From the NCBI GenBank assembly GCA_021199795.1, contig JAJQHJ010000019.1, positions 91,193 to 155,192 of the forward strand: a stretch of 64,000 nucleotides of DNA. Direction: 5' to 3'. Shown here piece after piece: positions 1 to 9,197 of this stretch. Each line of letters begins with the position of its first letter. The stretch's first letter is position 1. The notes beneath the pieces were generated by a model. The model saw only the letters and a list, made by a program, of their open reading frames with translations. It searched no databases and was not told the origin of the DNA. The translations under genes and the position numbers were made by a program. The stretch comes from Oscillospiraceae bacterium. Lineage in GTDB: Bacteria; Bacillota; Clostridia; Oscillospirales; Ruminococcaceae.

Positions 1-1051
1 CCGATACGCTCACACCCTCGGCAGGCTCCTCAGTTGCCTCAACTCTCACATAACCAGGGCGGACGAACTTGGAATACTGAGCCATGCAGTAGCCACGCTT
101 GGTAATCTCGCCGTCCTCTCCAAGTGGTCCATAATATCTCTTTATGTACCACCAGAGATACGTCTGGAAATCACCCTTTGCATGAGCATTATGTATGCTC
201 TCTGCAACACCTATAGCATATTCCCAGTCATTTGCGTCATACTGGTCGCCATTACTTCCAGACGGCTCTATTAGTTCTGTCATCCAGAGCTCCTGACCGG
301 TACTCTTGAGTTCAAACAGCGAAAAACTGTAATCAGAAAGCGAAGTTCCATACAGATGTGTTGCAAAGATATCAATTCTGCTCAAAGCTTCGGAATCTTT
401 TAAAATCGCATAGTACATTTCTTTATTGTACTGGAACGACTCAGGTGTCATCAACTTACAATCGATTGCGTCAGAATAGTTCACAATAAAATCAATGATC
501 TCATCTGTCGTCCACCACACCCAGTCGTAGGCATAATCGGGTTCATTCTGGAATGAGACTGCATATATTTCGATTCCCTGTTCTGACATATACTCAACGA
601 AATCGTTGATATACTCCGCATATTCGGCGTATGACGAATATTTTACTCTCACTGCATCTGAATCGCCTGATTTCTCAAAGCTTTCAAGCATACTGTCCGG
701 CGCACTCCAGACAGAAGCAATAACCAGTGCTCCGCTATCATATGCTGCTTTTGCAGTTTCAATCTCCTGCGACCAGTTATCGCGGACAGGGTCAATGTGA
801 ATTCGCAGGATTGTGAATCCCAAGTCGTCTTCATCATTTCCGAAAACGGTTTCCCGTTCTGATTCGGTAAGGTCTCCGGCGGCATTCCAGGATGGAAAAT
901 TCATGCCGCCAAAGCCTATGATAGTCTGATATTCTGTACTTGCCACTATCTCTACAGTCTTTGCTTTCTCTGTACTTGTACAGGAACCCATCGAAAGCAG
1001 CATCAAAAAGGCAAGTATCAAGCATAATGTCCGTTTAAGAACATGAGTCAT
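1..1051 (-). CDS. GH30-family glycosidase lipoprotein (partial, C-terminus off window)
   Basis: Partial gene: 350 codons are visible and the reading frame runs off the window at base 1. The N-terminus MTHVLKRTLCLILAFLMLLS is a signal peptide, followed by a Cys at residue 24 (MGSC) that looks like a somewhat atypical lipobox. The catalytic barrel shows the GH30 signatures: acid/base Glu in SFQNEPD and nucleophile Glu in LWMTELIEPSG. These match the glucuronoxylanase/xylanase branch of GH30, but the subfamily cannot be settled by eye. Start 1051 is preceded by AGGAGA at 8 nt. It begins 19 bp after the stop of the paralogous GH30 gene upstream, so the two are probably co-transcribed. It lacks the SH3 domain and Thr-rich linkers of that paralogue. 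Likely role: surface-bound attack on (glucurono)xylan. Confidence 0.88.
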   Translation of the reverse strand, partial: MTHVLKRTLCLILAFLMLLSMGSCTSTEKAKTVEIVASTEYQTIIGFGGMNFPSWNAAGDLTESERETVFGNDEDDLGFTILRIHIDPVRDNWSQEIETAKAAYDSGALVIASVWSAPDSMLESFEKSGDSDAVRVKYSSYAEYAEYINDFVEYMSEQGIEIYAVSFQNEPDYAYDWVWWTTDEIIDFIVNYSDAIDCKLMTPESFQYNKEMYYAILKDSEALSRIDIFATHLYGTSLSDYSFSLFELKSTGQELWMTELIEPSGSNGDQYDANDWEYAIGVAESIHNAHAKGDFQTYLWWYIKRYYGPLGEDGEITKRGYCMAQYSKFVRPGYVRVEATEEPAEGVSVS

Positions 1052-1070
1052 AAAGCATGTCTCCTATAAT

Positions 1071-2927
1071 TCAGTATTCTGATATTACGAACGTTGTCAC
1101 ACTGTAGGTTCCGAGTACGTATGAAAAGCTATCGCCATCATACGCAATGTTTCCGGTTCTTTCAAGGCTTACATTTTCGTCTGTAGTATACGCCTCAATG
1201 TAGCCTATATCAAAGCCAAGACCATTAATGTCAAATGTCTGCGCATACTTCTTATTTGAATCGTTTATAACAACGATAACCAGCTTTCCATCATCTTTAT
1301 AAGCTGACACGCTTACACCTGTGGCAGGCGTCTCAGTAGCAGAAACTCTGACATATCCTGGACGCACAAACTTCGAGTATTGAGCCATGCAATAACCGCG
1401 CTTTGTAATCTCACCATCTTCGCCCAAAGGTCCATAAAACCTCTTTATATACCACCAAAGGTATGCCTGGAAATTGCCCTTGACCAGCGAATTGTGCACA
1501 CTTTCAGCAACACCTATAGCATATTCCCAATCATTAGCGTCATACTGATTTCCGCCAGTTCCGGATGGTTCAATGATTTCGGTCATCCAGAGCTCTTTTC
1601 CTGTTCCTTTGCTCTCGAAAAGCGAATACTTGTAGTTTGATAATGCCGTTCCATAAAGATGCGTTGCAACGATGTCTATTCTGCTGAGAGCAGCAGAATT
1701 ATTGAGAATGGCGTTGTACATGCTTTTGTTGTACTGATATGTTTCCGGAGTCATCAGTTTGCAATCAATCACATCTGAGTAGTTGACTATAAAGTCTATT
1801 ATTTCATCAGTTGTCCATGCGAGCCAGCCCTCAGCCCAATCCGGCTCATTGGAAAATGACAACGCATATATCTCAACACCTTTGCCAGACATATACTCCA
1901 CAAAATCATTAAGATACTCTGCAAAGTCGGCATAAGAAGAATACTTGACCCTAATTGCTTCCTCTCCGGAAGAATTTGTAAATGTCTCCATCATGCTCTC
2001 AGGAGCAGTCCAGACAGACGCTACTACAAGAGCTCCACTATCGTAAGCATATTTCGCTGTGGCAACTTCTTTTGACCAGTTGTTTTTGTTGCCGTCAATA
2101 TGTATTCTCAGTATAGTAAATCCAAGCTCATCTTCATCATTTCCAAATACAGTTTCACGTTCACTAGCATTAAGCTCAACTCCCCATGTAGGGTAATTCA
2201 TCCCGCCGAATCCGATAATTGTCTGATATTCCTTGCTGGCAGAAATAGTGACGGTACCTGAAAGTGTTGCGCCGGACAGATTGGGAGTGTAGAGCTCTTC
2301 ATCACGAATGTCATCACTTGAAGTGGACGCTGCTGTCGCAGCGGTGGTGGCAGCTGTAGTTGCGGCAGTTGTTACTGAGGTAGTGGTCGCTGTAGTAGCT
2401 GTGGTAGTTGTAGCAGCAGTGGTGGTAACAGGTTTTTCGGTTACAAGATAATTGTTACTGACAAACCCCTCTCCTCCCTCAAAGCTGATGCGGTACCAAC
2501 CAGTCGATGCCAGACCGGTAACTGTTACCTCCTCACCCTCATCGAGGTGACCAATTCTGTCATAGTCGGTTGAAGGACCAGAGCGTACATTTACAGAAGC
2601 TTTGGCATACATCACGGCACTCATATCCTCAACCGTGTATGCCGCCGTCGTCTCTTCAGTAGTCGCTACAGTTGCCGTTGTAATTGTAGTTGCAGGAGAA
2701 GTTGTTGCTTCAGTCGTTGTCGTGACTTCGGCTGTTGTCAATTCTGTAGTTGTAACTTCTTCGGTTGTGGTCGCCTCAGTGACCTCTGATATAACTTCTG
2801 AATCAGAAGTAGCTATCGACGGCTCCGTGACTTCATCACTGCTCGCTGTATTAGCGCATCCGGCAAACATAGTTACGGTAAGAACCAACGCCGTGAGCAA
2901 AGCCACAAATCGATTGTAAAATTTCAT
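1071..2927 (-). CDS. GH30-family glycosidase lipoprotein with SH3b domain and Thr-rich linkers
   Basis: 618 aa. Signal peptide residues 1-23 with lipobox FAGC (Cys24); Thr/Ala-rich linker about 50-98; bacterial SH3 (SH3b) domain about 103-162 with NVRSGPSTDY; second Thr linker about 168-203; GH30 barrel about 225-530; C-terminal beta side domain to 618. The catalytic pair is visible: acid/base Glu361 in SFSNEPDW and nucleophile Glu450 in LWMTEIIEPSG. I chose the internal start at 2927 because it begins the signal peptide and has AAAGGA upstream; an in-frame start at 3005 would bury it. The SH3b module may bind cell wall and tether the enzyme, which is an inference. The barrel closely resembles the partial gene immediately downstream, so this is a tandem duplication with added modules. 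Substrate is probably xylan or glucuronoxylan. Confidence 0.9.
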   Translation of the reverse strand: MKFYNRFVALLTALVLTVTMFAGCANTASSDEVTEPSIATSDSEVISEVTEATTTEEVTTTELTTAEVTTTTEATTSPATTITTATVATTEETTAAYTVEDMSAVMYAKASVNVRSGPSTDYDRIGHLDEGEEVTVTGLASTGWYRISFEGGEGFVSNNYLVTEKPVTTTAATTTTATTATTTSVTTAATTAATTAATAASTSSDDIRDEELYTPNLSGATLSGTVTISASKEYQTIIGFGGMNYPTWGVELNASERETVFGNDEDELGFTILRIHIDGNKNNWSKEVATAKYAYDSGALVVASVWTAPESMMETFTNSSGEEAIRVKYSSYADFAEYLNDFVEYMSGKGVEIYALSFSNEPDWAEGWLAWTTDEIIDFIVNYSDVIDCKLMTPETYQYNKSMYNAILNNSAALSRIDIVATHLYGTALSNYKYSLFESKGTGKELWMTEIIEPSGTGGNQYDANDWEYAIGVAESVHNSLVKGNFQAYLWWYIKRFYGPLGEDGEITKRGYCMAQYSKFVRPGYVRVSATETPATGVSVSAYKDDGKLVIVVINDSNKKYAQTFDINGLGFDIGYIEAYTTDENVSLERTGNIAYDGDSFSYVLGTYSVTTFVISEY

Positions 2928-2961
2928 AATATAGACTTGTCCTTTCAACTGACTTATGTTC

Positions 2962-2990
2962 ATTTTAACATACCTCAAGCGTAAAGTAAA
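2962..2990 (-). promoter_or_regulatory. Candidate sigma-A promoter for the GH30 pair
   Basis: On the minus strand TTTACT, a 17-bp spacer, then TAAAAT preceded by TG (extended -10). It lies 35 bp upstream of the chosen GH30 start. Confidence 0.5.
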
Positions 2991-3068
2991 TTGCAATGTT
3001 ACCACTCATATATTTCTGACTATAAAAAATAAAGAAATAGCACGAGAGAAATTATGATAGAAGCATGG

Positions 3069-3097
3069 TTGATTTCGACCAAAAACCGTGTTATAAT
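3069..3097 (+). promoter_or_regulatory. Candidate sigma-A promoter for the DnaD-like gene
   Basis: TTGATT, 17 bp, TATAAT, about 37 bp upstream of the 3134 start. A TGTCGAA heptamer (Spo0A-box-like) lies at 3115-3121 in the leader; alone it is weak evidence. Confidence 0.6.
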
Positions 3098-3133
3098 GTC
3101 AGTATCAAATCCAATGTCGAATGAGGTGTAAAA

Positions 3134-4114
3134 ATGGCAGAAAAGGTATCTCTGAAGCTAAACAATTCTAAATGGAAAAGGTTCTTTTCTGTGCCGTGCG
3201 CACTTGTCGACGACTACATAAAGCTCTCAGATGAAGCTTCTCTGAAGCTACTACTGTATCTTATGTGTGATGAGTCAGATGAGTTTGATAAGGCGGAAGT
3301 CTGCAAAAAGCTGGGCATCAAAGAGGCTTCCTTTGATGATGCAGTAATCTTCTGGAACGAGATGGGCGTTATAGAATCCGAGAGTGTGACTCCAAGTCCG
3401 ACAGTAGAAGCAAAATTCGCTGACGCCTCCCCTGTTTCTGCCTCAAACGCTAAAGTCCGTCTCACCTACACTCCAAAAACAATTTCCGATATGATTGACA
3501 CAGATGAATCGATAAGAGAGCTTTTCTCTGAAGCTGAGAAAACCGTCGGACGGCTTCTGAAGCACACGGAGCAGGAGTTTTTGATCAATCTTCGAGACTA
3601 CTACGGGTTTGATACCCAGTCCGTCATACTGATGTTGGAATACTGCCGTGATTGTGGGAAAGTTTCTGCAAAAGCTATTGAGAACTTTGCATCAGAACTT
3701 TTCCAGAACGGAATTACGGATTTCTTTGCTATTGACGCGGAAATCAAGCGCAAGACTGAGTACCATACTTTTGAAAATGAGGTAAGACGCGTTCTGTTTC
3801 TTGAAACCAAGCCCACCGCCAAACAGTCGCAATATATTTCATCCTGGCAGGATATGGGATTCAGCGTTGAAATGATTGGAGAAGCACGCGAAAGATGTGT
3901 AAACCAGACCAACAAACTCTCTTTCCCATACATAAATAAGATTTTGCAAACGTGGGCTGAGAAAAGAATATTCACGCTTGAGGCACTTGAGGCTGATGAA
4001 GCCAACAGAACAAAATCAACGTTTAGTAAAAACGAGAGAAATTCAAGTGACTGCTCGTTTGACCTGAATGAATTTGACAGCTTTACACTTTCACAGTCTC
4101 ACTTGGATAAATAG
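3134..4114 (+). CDS. DnaD-domain replication protein
   Basis: 326 aa. The N-terminal part (about 1-90) looks like the winged-helix region seen in DnaD/DnaB-type primosome proteins. Two DnaD (DnaB_2) repeats follow at about 125-200 and 205-285; the motif YYGFDTQSVILMLEYC and the later SFPYINKILQTWAEKRIFT are typical. In Firmicutes such proteins help load the replicative helicase at origins and restarting forks. The start has GAGGTG 5 nt upstream. The next gene, 14 bp downstream, is a DnaC/DnaI-type loader, which is the usual partner and supports the call. The C-terminal 40 residues are Ser/Asn-rich and look disordered. Confidence 0.9.
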   Translation: MAEKVSLKLNNSKWKRFFSVPCALVDDYIKLSDEASLKLLLYLMCDESDEFDKAEVCKKLGIKEASFDDAVIFWNEMGVIESESVTPSPTVEAKFADASPVSASNAKVRLTYTPKTISDMIDTDESIRELFSEAEKTVGRLLKHTEQEFLINLRDYYGFDTQSVILMLEYCRDCGKVSAKAIENFASELFQNGITDFFAIDAEIKRKTEYHTFENEVRRVLFLETKPTAKQSQYISSWQDMGFSVEMIGEARERCVNQTNKLSFPYINKILQTWAEKRIFTLEALEADEANRTKSTFSKNERNSSDCSFDLNEFDSFTLSQSHLDK

Positions 4115-4128
4115 TTGGAGGAAAGATC

Positions 4129-5142
4129 ATGAAATATTCTCAAGAAGCAGTAAACGCCGCATATTCTGTTCTCGAAGCCAGGCGGCAGGATGCTTTGACC
4201 ACATATGACGCTCATGTCAGAAACATCAAAGAGCATCATCCCGAAATATACGATATTTTTCTGGATATCTCCAAAACTTCATCGAGGCTTGCAAAGGTAG
4301 TCTTTTCAAAGGATCAGGATGGAAAGCCACTCGTGAATGTTTCTGAAGCAGTTCAGAAAATCAAGAATGAAAACCTTGAAAATCAGGAGAAGCTGAAAAA
4401 CTCTCTTATTGCTTTTGGATATCCTGAAAACTATCTTACTGTAAACTACACCTGCCCCGTCTGTGGAGACACAGGCATTCACCTGGGAAACAGATGCAAG
4501 TGCGCCGAGGAACTTATGACTTCGTTCACAATATCAAAGCTAAACGAGCAATGCAAAATCAAGCTGCACAGCTTCTCGGAATTTCATTTAAGTTTCTACC
4601 CTGAAAAATACCAGTATAACGGGGCTACTTATAACTCAAGAAGCAAAATGGCTGAGATTTTTGACTTCTGCGTTGATTATGCAAACAGCTTTTCAGAACA
4701 TTCTCAAAGTCTGTTTATGCTTGGAAAAACTGGGCTCGGAAAAACCTTTCTGTCATCATGCATTGCAAATGCTCTCATAAACAAGGGTGTGAATGTGGCT
4801 TTTGACTCCATCCAGAATTATCTCAGGTACATTGAGAATGAGCATTTCGGACGTGCTGATGGCGACACGCTGGAGCTTCTTCTGAATGCTGAACTGTTAA
4901 TCTTAGACGACCTCGGCTGTGAGTTCAAGTCTTCGTTCAATTCTGCTACCATTTATAATCTCATAAATTCAAGATGCAATATGGGCAAGCCAACTATTGT
5001 ATCGTCGAACCTGTCCATCAATGAGTTGTCCGAAAGATACGACGACAGAATTATTTCACGGCTCATAGGCAACTACCATACGCTCAGATTCATTGGCGAA
5101 GACATCCGTCAGATCAAAAGGCGCGAGGGAATTTTTAACTGA
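4129..5142 (+). CDS. DnaC/DnaI-like AAA+ helicase loader
   Basis: 337 aa. An N-terminal helical region is followed by a Cys cluster around residues 109-126 (CPVCGDTG then CKC), the zinc-binding module typical of the clostridial form of this family. An AAA+ ATPase domain follows, with Walker A GKTGLGKT (about 199-206), Walker B LLILDDLGCE, and a C-terminal RLIGNYHTLRF box close to DnaC/DnaI. It should load the replicative DNA helicase together with the DnaD-like protein encoded just upstream. A strong RBS (GGAGG) precedes the ATG. A clear terminator closes the two-gene operon. Confidence 0.93.
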   Translation: MKYSQEAVNAAYSVLEARRQDALTTYDAHVRNIKEHHPEIYDIFLDISKTSSRLAKVVFSKDQDGKPLVNVSEAVQKIKNENLENQEKLKNSLIAFGYPENYLTVNYTCPVCGDTGIHLGNRCKCAEELMTSFTISKLNEQCKIKLHSFSEFHLSFYPEKYQYNGATYNSRSKMAEIFDFCVDYANSFSEHSQSLFMLGKTGLGKTFLSSCIANALINKGVNVAFDSIQNYLRYIENEHFGRADGDTLELLLNAELLILDDLGCEFKSSFNSATIYNLINSRCNMGKPTIVSSNLSINELSERYDDRIISRLIGNYHTLRFIGEDIRQIKRREGIFN

Positions 5143-5177
5143 CAAATTCCCCCCACTTTTCATTCAATGTGCATACA

Positions 5178-5215
5178 GCATTAGACAAGCTTCAGGGTTT
5201 GTCTAATGCTTTTTT
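5178..5215 (+). terminator. Rho-independent terminator after the helicase-loader operon
   Basis: Perfect 11-bp stem (5178-5188 with 5199-5209), 10-nt loop, followed by six T. Confidence 0.9.
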
Positions 5216-5282
5216 GCATATGCAGTGCTATAATAAGGTATGCGAAAACAAAACAGACGTATTTACAAGTAGAGATGATACC

Positions 5283-6256
5283 TTGAAAAAGAGTACGAAA
5301 AAGATAATAATTGGAGCATCGGTCGCTGCCGCTTGCACTTTGGTCACTGCATCTGCTTATGTGATGCTTCAGGCAGTTACAGATACTGCTTTGAAGCGTG
5401 CAAAGCCAAAGCCGAGCAATATCACCAAGCGAAAAGCCGACGAGAACATCGAACAGTCGGTATTTGATAAGTTTGAAGAAGAAAAAAAGATTGCTGCTGA
5501 AAAGCTCAGGTCGCAAAATCTTGAAGAGGTAAGTATAACAAGTCGTGATGATTTAAGACTTTGCGGACATTGGTGGCAGTGTGAGAACGCAAAAGAACTG
5601 TAATTGCATTTCATGGCTGGCACGTAACCTGGGACCTTGACTTCGGAATTGAGTCTGATTTTCTTCACGACAATAACTGCAATATTCTCTTTGTGGAGCA
5701 GAGAGCCCATGGGAACAGCGAGGGCGAATATACAGGTTTCGGACTGCTTGAAAGATATGACTGCCTTAATTGGATTTCCTGGGTAAACGAGAAATGTGGA
5801 AGCGAGCTTCCAGTGTATCTCTACGGTTTATCTATGGGAGCCGCTACCGTTCTGATGGCGGCAGGTTCAAATCCTCCTCAAAATGTCAAGGGAGTTATCG
5901 CCGACAGTGCCTTTTCCTCTGCAAGAGAAATCTGGCAACACGTATTTGAGAAGAACTCACGAATTCCATATAGCAGAGTTGAAACAATATTCAATACAAC
6001 AGCAGACAAAAAGCTTCATACAGACACGTCTTACACCGTATCGGAAGCTCTTGAGAGCTGTAATATTCCGGTTCTTCTGATACATGGAACTGAGGATGAT
6101 ATAGTTCCAATCGAAATGGCTTACGAGAACTACAACTCCTGCTCCGCTCTGAAAAAACTATATGCTGTCAATGGTGCAGGACACTGCATGAACTACTTCA
6201 TGAATAAGACCGGCTATGAAGCAGAAATAAAGTCGTTCTGGGAACGCTGTGAATGA
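5283..6256 (+). pseudogene. Alpha/beta hydrolase, frameshifted
   Basis: Two reading frames together make one membrane-anchored alpha/beta hydrolase. The first part (from TTG 5283; in-frame ATG possible at 5220) encodes MKKSTKKIIIGASVAAACT, a TM anchor, then runs to a stop at 5601-5603. The second frame carries on with TVIAFHGWHVTWD from about 5596, then the nucleophile elbow GLSMGA, the acid loop HGTEDDIVP and the His in GAGHCMNY. Restoring one base near the AAAA run at about 5590-5594 rejoins the frames (…ENAK-R-TVIAFHGW). The catalytic triad is intact, so this is either a recent inactivation, a programmed slip or a sequencing error. A -10-like TATAAT sits at 5229-5234. The family resembles lipoprotein-like hydrolases of unknown substrate. 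Confidence 0.8.
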
Positions 6257-6265
6257 CACTACACT

Positions 6266-6295
6266 AAAAAGCCGCCTCCGATTTACGGAGACGGC
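6266..6295 (-). terminator. Terminator for tyrS
   Basis: Stem GCCG-CTCCG/CGGAG-CGGC with 5-nt loop; five T follow on the minus strand. It also faces the end of the hydrolase gene on the plus strand, where the T tract is weaker. Confidence 0.8.
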
Positions 6296-6310
6296 TATTA
6301 TTGTGCCTGA

Positions 6311-7510
6311 TTATTTCTTAACAAGCCTTACAACCTGCTTTTTGCCTCTCTTGAGAATTACTTCAGAAAAAAGGTCAACGTCAAGTGAAACATCAGTGAC
6401 CTTCTCGTCATTGAGAGTAACTCCGCCTTGCTGGATGAGCCTTCTTGCCTCTCCTTTACTCGGCGCAAGCTTTGTCGCCACCATGGCATCGAGAATACCA
6501 ATAAAATCAGTTTCAAACTCAAAAGTGGGCATGTTCTCATTGGAGCCAGAGCCACCAAACACCGCTCTCGCCGCGGCAAGAGCCTTGTCGGCTTCTTCCT
6601 CACCGTGAACAAGCTTTGTGAGCTCATATGCGAGAATCTCTTTTGCTTTGTTAAGCTCGCTTCCCTCCCACGAATCCATTACGTCGATTTGCTCAAGAGG
6701 CAGGAACGTAAGCATCCTTATGCACTTCATAACATCGGCATCGCCGACATTTCTCCAGTACTGGAAGAAGTCATAGGGAGAAGTCTTGTTAGGGTCGAGC
6801 CATACTGCACCGCTCTGGGTCTTGCCCATCTTCTTACCCTCTGAGTTCAGAAGAAGAGTTATTGTCATTGCGTAAGCATCTTTGCCAAGTTTCTTTCTTA
6901 TAAGCTCTGTTCCGCCAAGCATATTCGACCACTGATCGTCGCCACCGAACTGCATGTTGCAGCCGTAATGCTGATAAAGATAGTAGAAGTCATATGACTG
7001 CATGATCATATAGTTGAATTCAAGGAATGAAAGTCCCTTTTCCATTCTCTGCTTATAGCACTCAGCTCTAAGCATGTTATTTACTGAGAAACATGAGCCA
7101 ACTTCTCTTAAGAGCTCAATATAGTTAAGATTAAGAAGCCAGTCAGCGTTGTTGACCATGATAGCCTTGTCATCGCCGAACTCGATAAACCTCTCCATCT
7201 GCTTTTTGAAGCAGTCACAATTGTGCTGGATTGTTTCAGCTGTCATCATCGAACGCATATCTGTTCTTCCGGACGGATCGCCGATATATCCGGTTCCTCC
7301 ACCGATAAGTACAACCGGACGATTTCCAGCCATCTGAAGCCTTTTCATAAGGCAAAGTGCCATGAAGTGTCCTACATGCAAGGAATCTGCTGTCGGGTCA
7401 AAACCGATATAGAAAGTTGCCTTACCATTGTTGATAAGCTCTCTAATTTCTTCCTCATCGGTAACCTGAGCTATCAATCCTCTTGCCTTGAGTTCTTCAT
7501 AAATCTGCAT
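6311..7510 (-). CDS. tyrS: Tyrosyl-tRNA synthetase
   Basis: 399 aa, normal length for bacterial TyrRS. Class I signatures are visible: HVGH at residues 45-48 (HIGH motif), KMGKT at 227-231 (KMSKS loop), the tyrosine-pocket segment [18 protein letters not shown], and a C-terminal S4 RNA-binding domain (about 335-399, [14 protein letters not shown]). It charges tRNA-Tyr in the cytoplasm. CGAGGAAA precedes the ATG. The gene has its own candidate promoter only about 40 bp upstream, leaving no room for a T-box leader. Confidence 0.98.
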   Translation of the reverse strand: MQIYEELKARGLIAQVTDEEEIRELINNGKATFYIGFDPTADSLHVGHFMALCLMKRLQMAGNRPVVLIGGGTGYIGDPSGRTDMRSMMTAETIQHNCDCFKKQMERFIEFGDDKAIMVNNADWLLNLNYIELLREVGSCFSVNNMLRAECYKQRMEKGLSFLEFNYMIMQSYDFYYLYQHYGCNMQFGGDDQWSNMLGGTELIRKKLGKDAYAMTITLLLNSEGKKMGKTQSGAVWLDPNKTSPYDFFQYWRNVGDADVMKCIRMLTFLPLEQIDVMDSWEGSELNKAKEILAYELTKLVHGEEEADKALAAARAVFGGSGSNENMPTFEFETDFIGILDAMVATKLAPSKGEARRLIQQGGVTLNDEKVTDVSLDVDLFSEVILKRGKKQVVRLVKK

Positions 7511-7549
7511 TATAATTTCCTCGTTTCATCTCTTTGTGGTAGCTAAACT

Positions 7550-7578
7550 ATCTTAACACGGGAAATTAAATTTGTCAA
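7550..7578 (-). promoter_or_regulatory. Candidate sigma-A promoter for tyrS
   Basis: TTGACA, 17 bp, TAAGAT on the minus strand, 40 bp upstream of the ATG. Confidence 0.75.
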
Positions 7579-7581
7579 GTG

Positions 7582-8355
7582 CTAAACATTAGATTTTATC
7601 CTCGATAATGCACTTTTCTCTACTCTTGATACCTGTGCCTGAGAGATCCCGATTTCATTTGCAACTTCTACCTGAGTTTTACCCTGATAAAACCTGAGAT
7701 ACAGAATATTCTTTTCCCTGTCAGAAAGCATTTTGATAGCATCCCTCAACAACAGCTCATCAATCCATCCCTCATCGCTTGAACTGTCTCCAAGCTGATC
7801 CAAAACGTAAAGTGTATCGCCTGTGCTTGAATATACCGGTTCGTATATAGAAACAGGATCACTGATTGATTCAAGGGCAAATACAACTTCCGACTCTTTA
7901 ACCCCTAATTCTTTTGAGATATCTCTTGGTGTCGGCTCGGTATCACTCGAAGCTGTCAGCCTCTCTTTTGCCTGCATAGCTTTGTAGGCTAAATCTCTTG
8001 TTGAACGGGATACCCTTATTGCATTATCATCACGAAGATATCTTCTCAGCTCGCCTGAAATCATAGGAACAGCATACGTCGAAAATCTCACATCCAGGTC
8101 GATATTGAAATTATCTATAGCCTTTATAAGACCTACAACACCAACCTGAAACAAATCATCAGGTGGAGTTCCTCTCGACATGAACTTCTGGATAACGCTC
8201 AATACAAGGCGAAGGTTGCCCTGAATCAGTTCGTCCCTCGCCTTTTTGTCACCCTGTTTTACTTTTACTAAAAGCTCCATTTTCTTGTCTTCACTTAAGA
8301 CTTTCAAATCTCGCGTGTTGACACCACTTATCTCAACCTTACTGTATTGCATCAT
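7582..8355 (-). CDS. sigG: Sporulation sigma factor SigG (late forespore)
   Basis: 257 aa. Conserved sigma-G N-terminus (YSKVEISGVNTRDLKVLS), region 2 with DLFQVGVVGLIKAIDNF and VRFSTYAVPMISGELRRYLRDD, and region 4 HTH TQVEVANEIGISQAQVSRVEK. The N-terminal motif and region 2 distinguish it from SigF. It directs late forespore transcription after engulfment. It follows spoIIGA-sigE, the conserved order. Two adjacent ATG codons (8355, 8352) are possible starts. The SD (CGGAG) lies inside a long leader hairpin (separate entry), suggesting translational damping. Confidence 0.97.
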   Translation of the reverse strand: MMQYSKVEISGVNTRDLKVLSEDKKMELLVKVKQGDKKARDELIQGNLRLVLSVIQKFMSRGTPPDDLFQVGVVGLIKAIDNFNIDLDVRFSTYAVPMISGELRRYLRDDNAIRVSRSTRDLAYKAMQAKERLTASSDTEPTPRDISKELGVKESEVVFALESISDPVSIYEPVYSSTGDTLYVLDQLGDSSSDEGWIDELLLRDAIKMLSDREKNILYLRFYQGKTQVEVANEIGISQAQVSRVEKSALSRIKSNV

Positions 8356-8362
8356 AAGTATA

Positions 8363-8422
8363 CACTCCGAATAATGATTGATGCTTCCTTTTGGGAAATC
8401 TTATATCATTATTGCCGGAGTG
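8363..8422 (-). promoter_or_regulatory. sigG leader hairpin that occludes the ribosome binding site
   Basis: Arms 8363-8378 and 8405-8422 pair over 16 bp with a 2-nt bulge; loop 26 nt. On the sigG mRNA the 3' arm contains the CGGAG Shine-Dalgarno sequence 8-9 nt before the first ATG, so folding would hide it. Confidence 0.75.
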
Positions 8423-8470
8423 CATGTTTGCTATTCAGGTAAACATTTCAGCATTATCTGGAAATTACAT

Positions 8471-9184
8471 TCAGCATATGGCTTCCAATTCTTTCTTTAG
8501 CTCCTTTAGAATTCTTTTTTCAAGCCTCGAAATATACGACTGAGATATACCAACAATATCTGCAACCTCCTTTTGAGTCATTTCTCTGCCGCCATTCAAG
8601 CCAAATCGCATCTGCATAATCAGCTTTTCTCTGCCGCTGAGGGAATCTACTGCCTTAATGAGAAGCTGAACTTCGGTTTCACCCTCAATCTTTTGATAGA
8701 CTTCATCCGGCTCTGTTCCGATAACATCTGACAATAAAAGTTCATTGCCGTCCCAATCAATATTGAGTGGTTCATCTATTGAAACCTCGTTCTTCTGCTG
8801 ATTGGTCTTCCGCAGATACATCAGTATTTCATTCTCAATACACCTTGAAGCGTAGGTTGCGAGCTTGATATTCTTCTCCGGATTGAAAGTGTTTACAGCC
8901 TTGATAAGACCGATTGTACCTATGGAAATCAAATCCTCAATTCCTATACCGGTTGACTCAAATTTTTTGGATATGTACACAACCAGACGCAGATTATGGG
9001 TGATCAGGATCTCACGTGCCTTTTTCGGATTAGTTGTGAGCATTTCAAATACCCGTCTCTCTTCATCGCCTTTCAATGGAGGAGGAAGAGTATCTGAGCC
9101 ATTGATATAGTCAATTGGCGATGCAAGTCCTAAAAGCTTCAGAATCTTTATCCTGATTCCTCTTAAAAATTTCGGAGTATCCAT
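8471..9184 (-). CDS. sigE: Sporulation sigma factor SigE precursor (mother cell)
   Basis: 237 aa from the start at 9184, chosen for AAAGGA 10 nt upstream and because it gives the typical pro-SigE length; an upstream in-frame start at 9295 would overlap spoIIGA. The first 25 or so residues are basic and hydrophobic ([15 protein letters not shown]), matching the membrane-associated pro-sequence removed by SpoIIGA. Region 2 ([32 protein letters not shown]) and region 4 ([22 protein letters not shown]) are intact. It drives early mother-cell gene expression. Its protease is encoded 13 bp upstream. Confidence 0.97.
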   Translation of the reverse strand: MDTPKFLRGIRIKILKLLGLASPIDYINGSDTLPPPLKGDEERRVFEMLTTNPKKAREILITHNLRLVVYISKKFESTGIGIEDLISIGTIGLIKAVNTFNPEKNIKLATYASRCIENEILMYLRKTNQQKNEVSIDEPLNIDWDGNELLLSDVIGTEPDEVYQKIEGETEVQLLIKAVDSLSGREKLIMQMRFGLNGGREMTQKEVADIVGISQSYISRLEKRILKELKKELEAIC

Positions 9185-9197
9185 ATTGCAGATCCTT

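Noticed and set aside
2602..2919. Long valine-rich open frame on the plus strand opposite the GH30 gene
   Set aside because: Mirror image of Thr-rich codons in the GH30 linkers; no RBS and no real protein features.
3115..3121. TGTCGAA Spo0A-like box in the leader of the DnaD-like gene
   Set aside because: Single heptamer without the 10-bp partner or a -35 overlap; about eight such 7-mers are expected by chance on both strands of 64 kb.
7511..7581. Possible T-box leader for tyrS
   Set aside because: Only 71 bp between tyrS and sigG, with a promoter in it; too short for a T-box.
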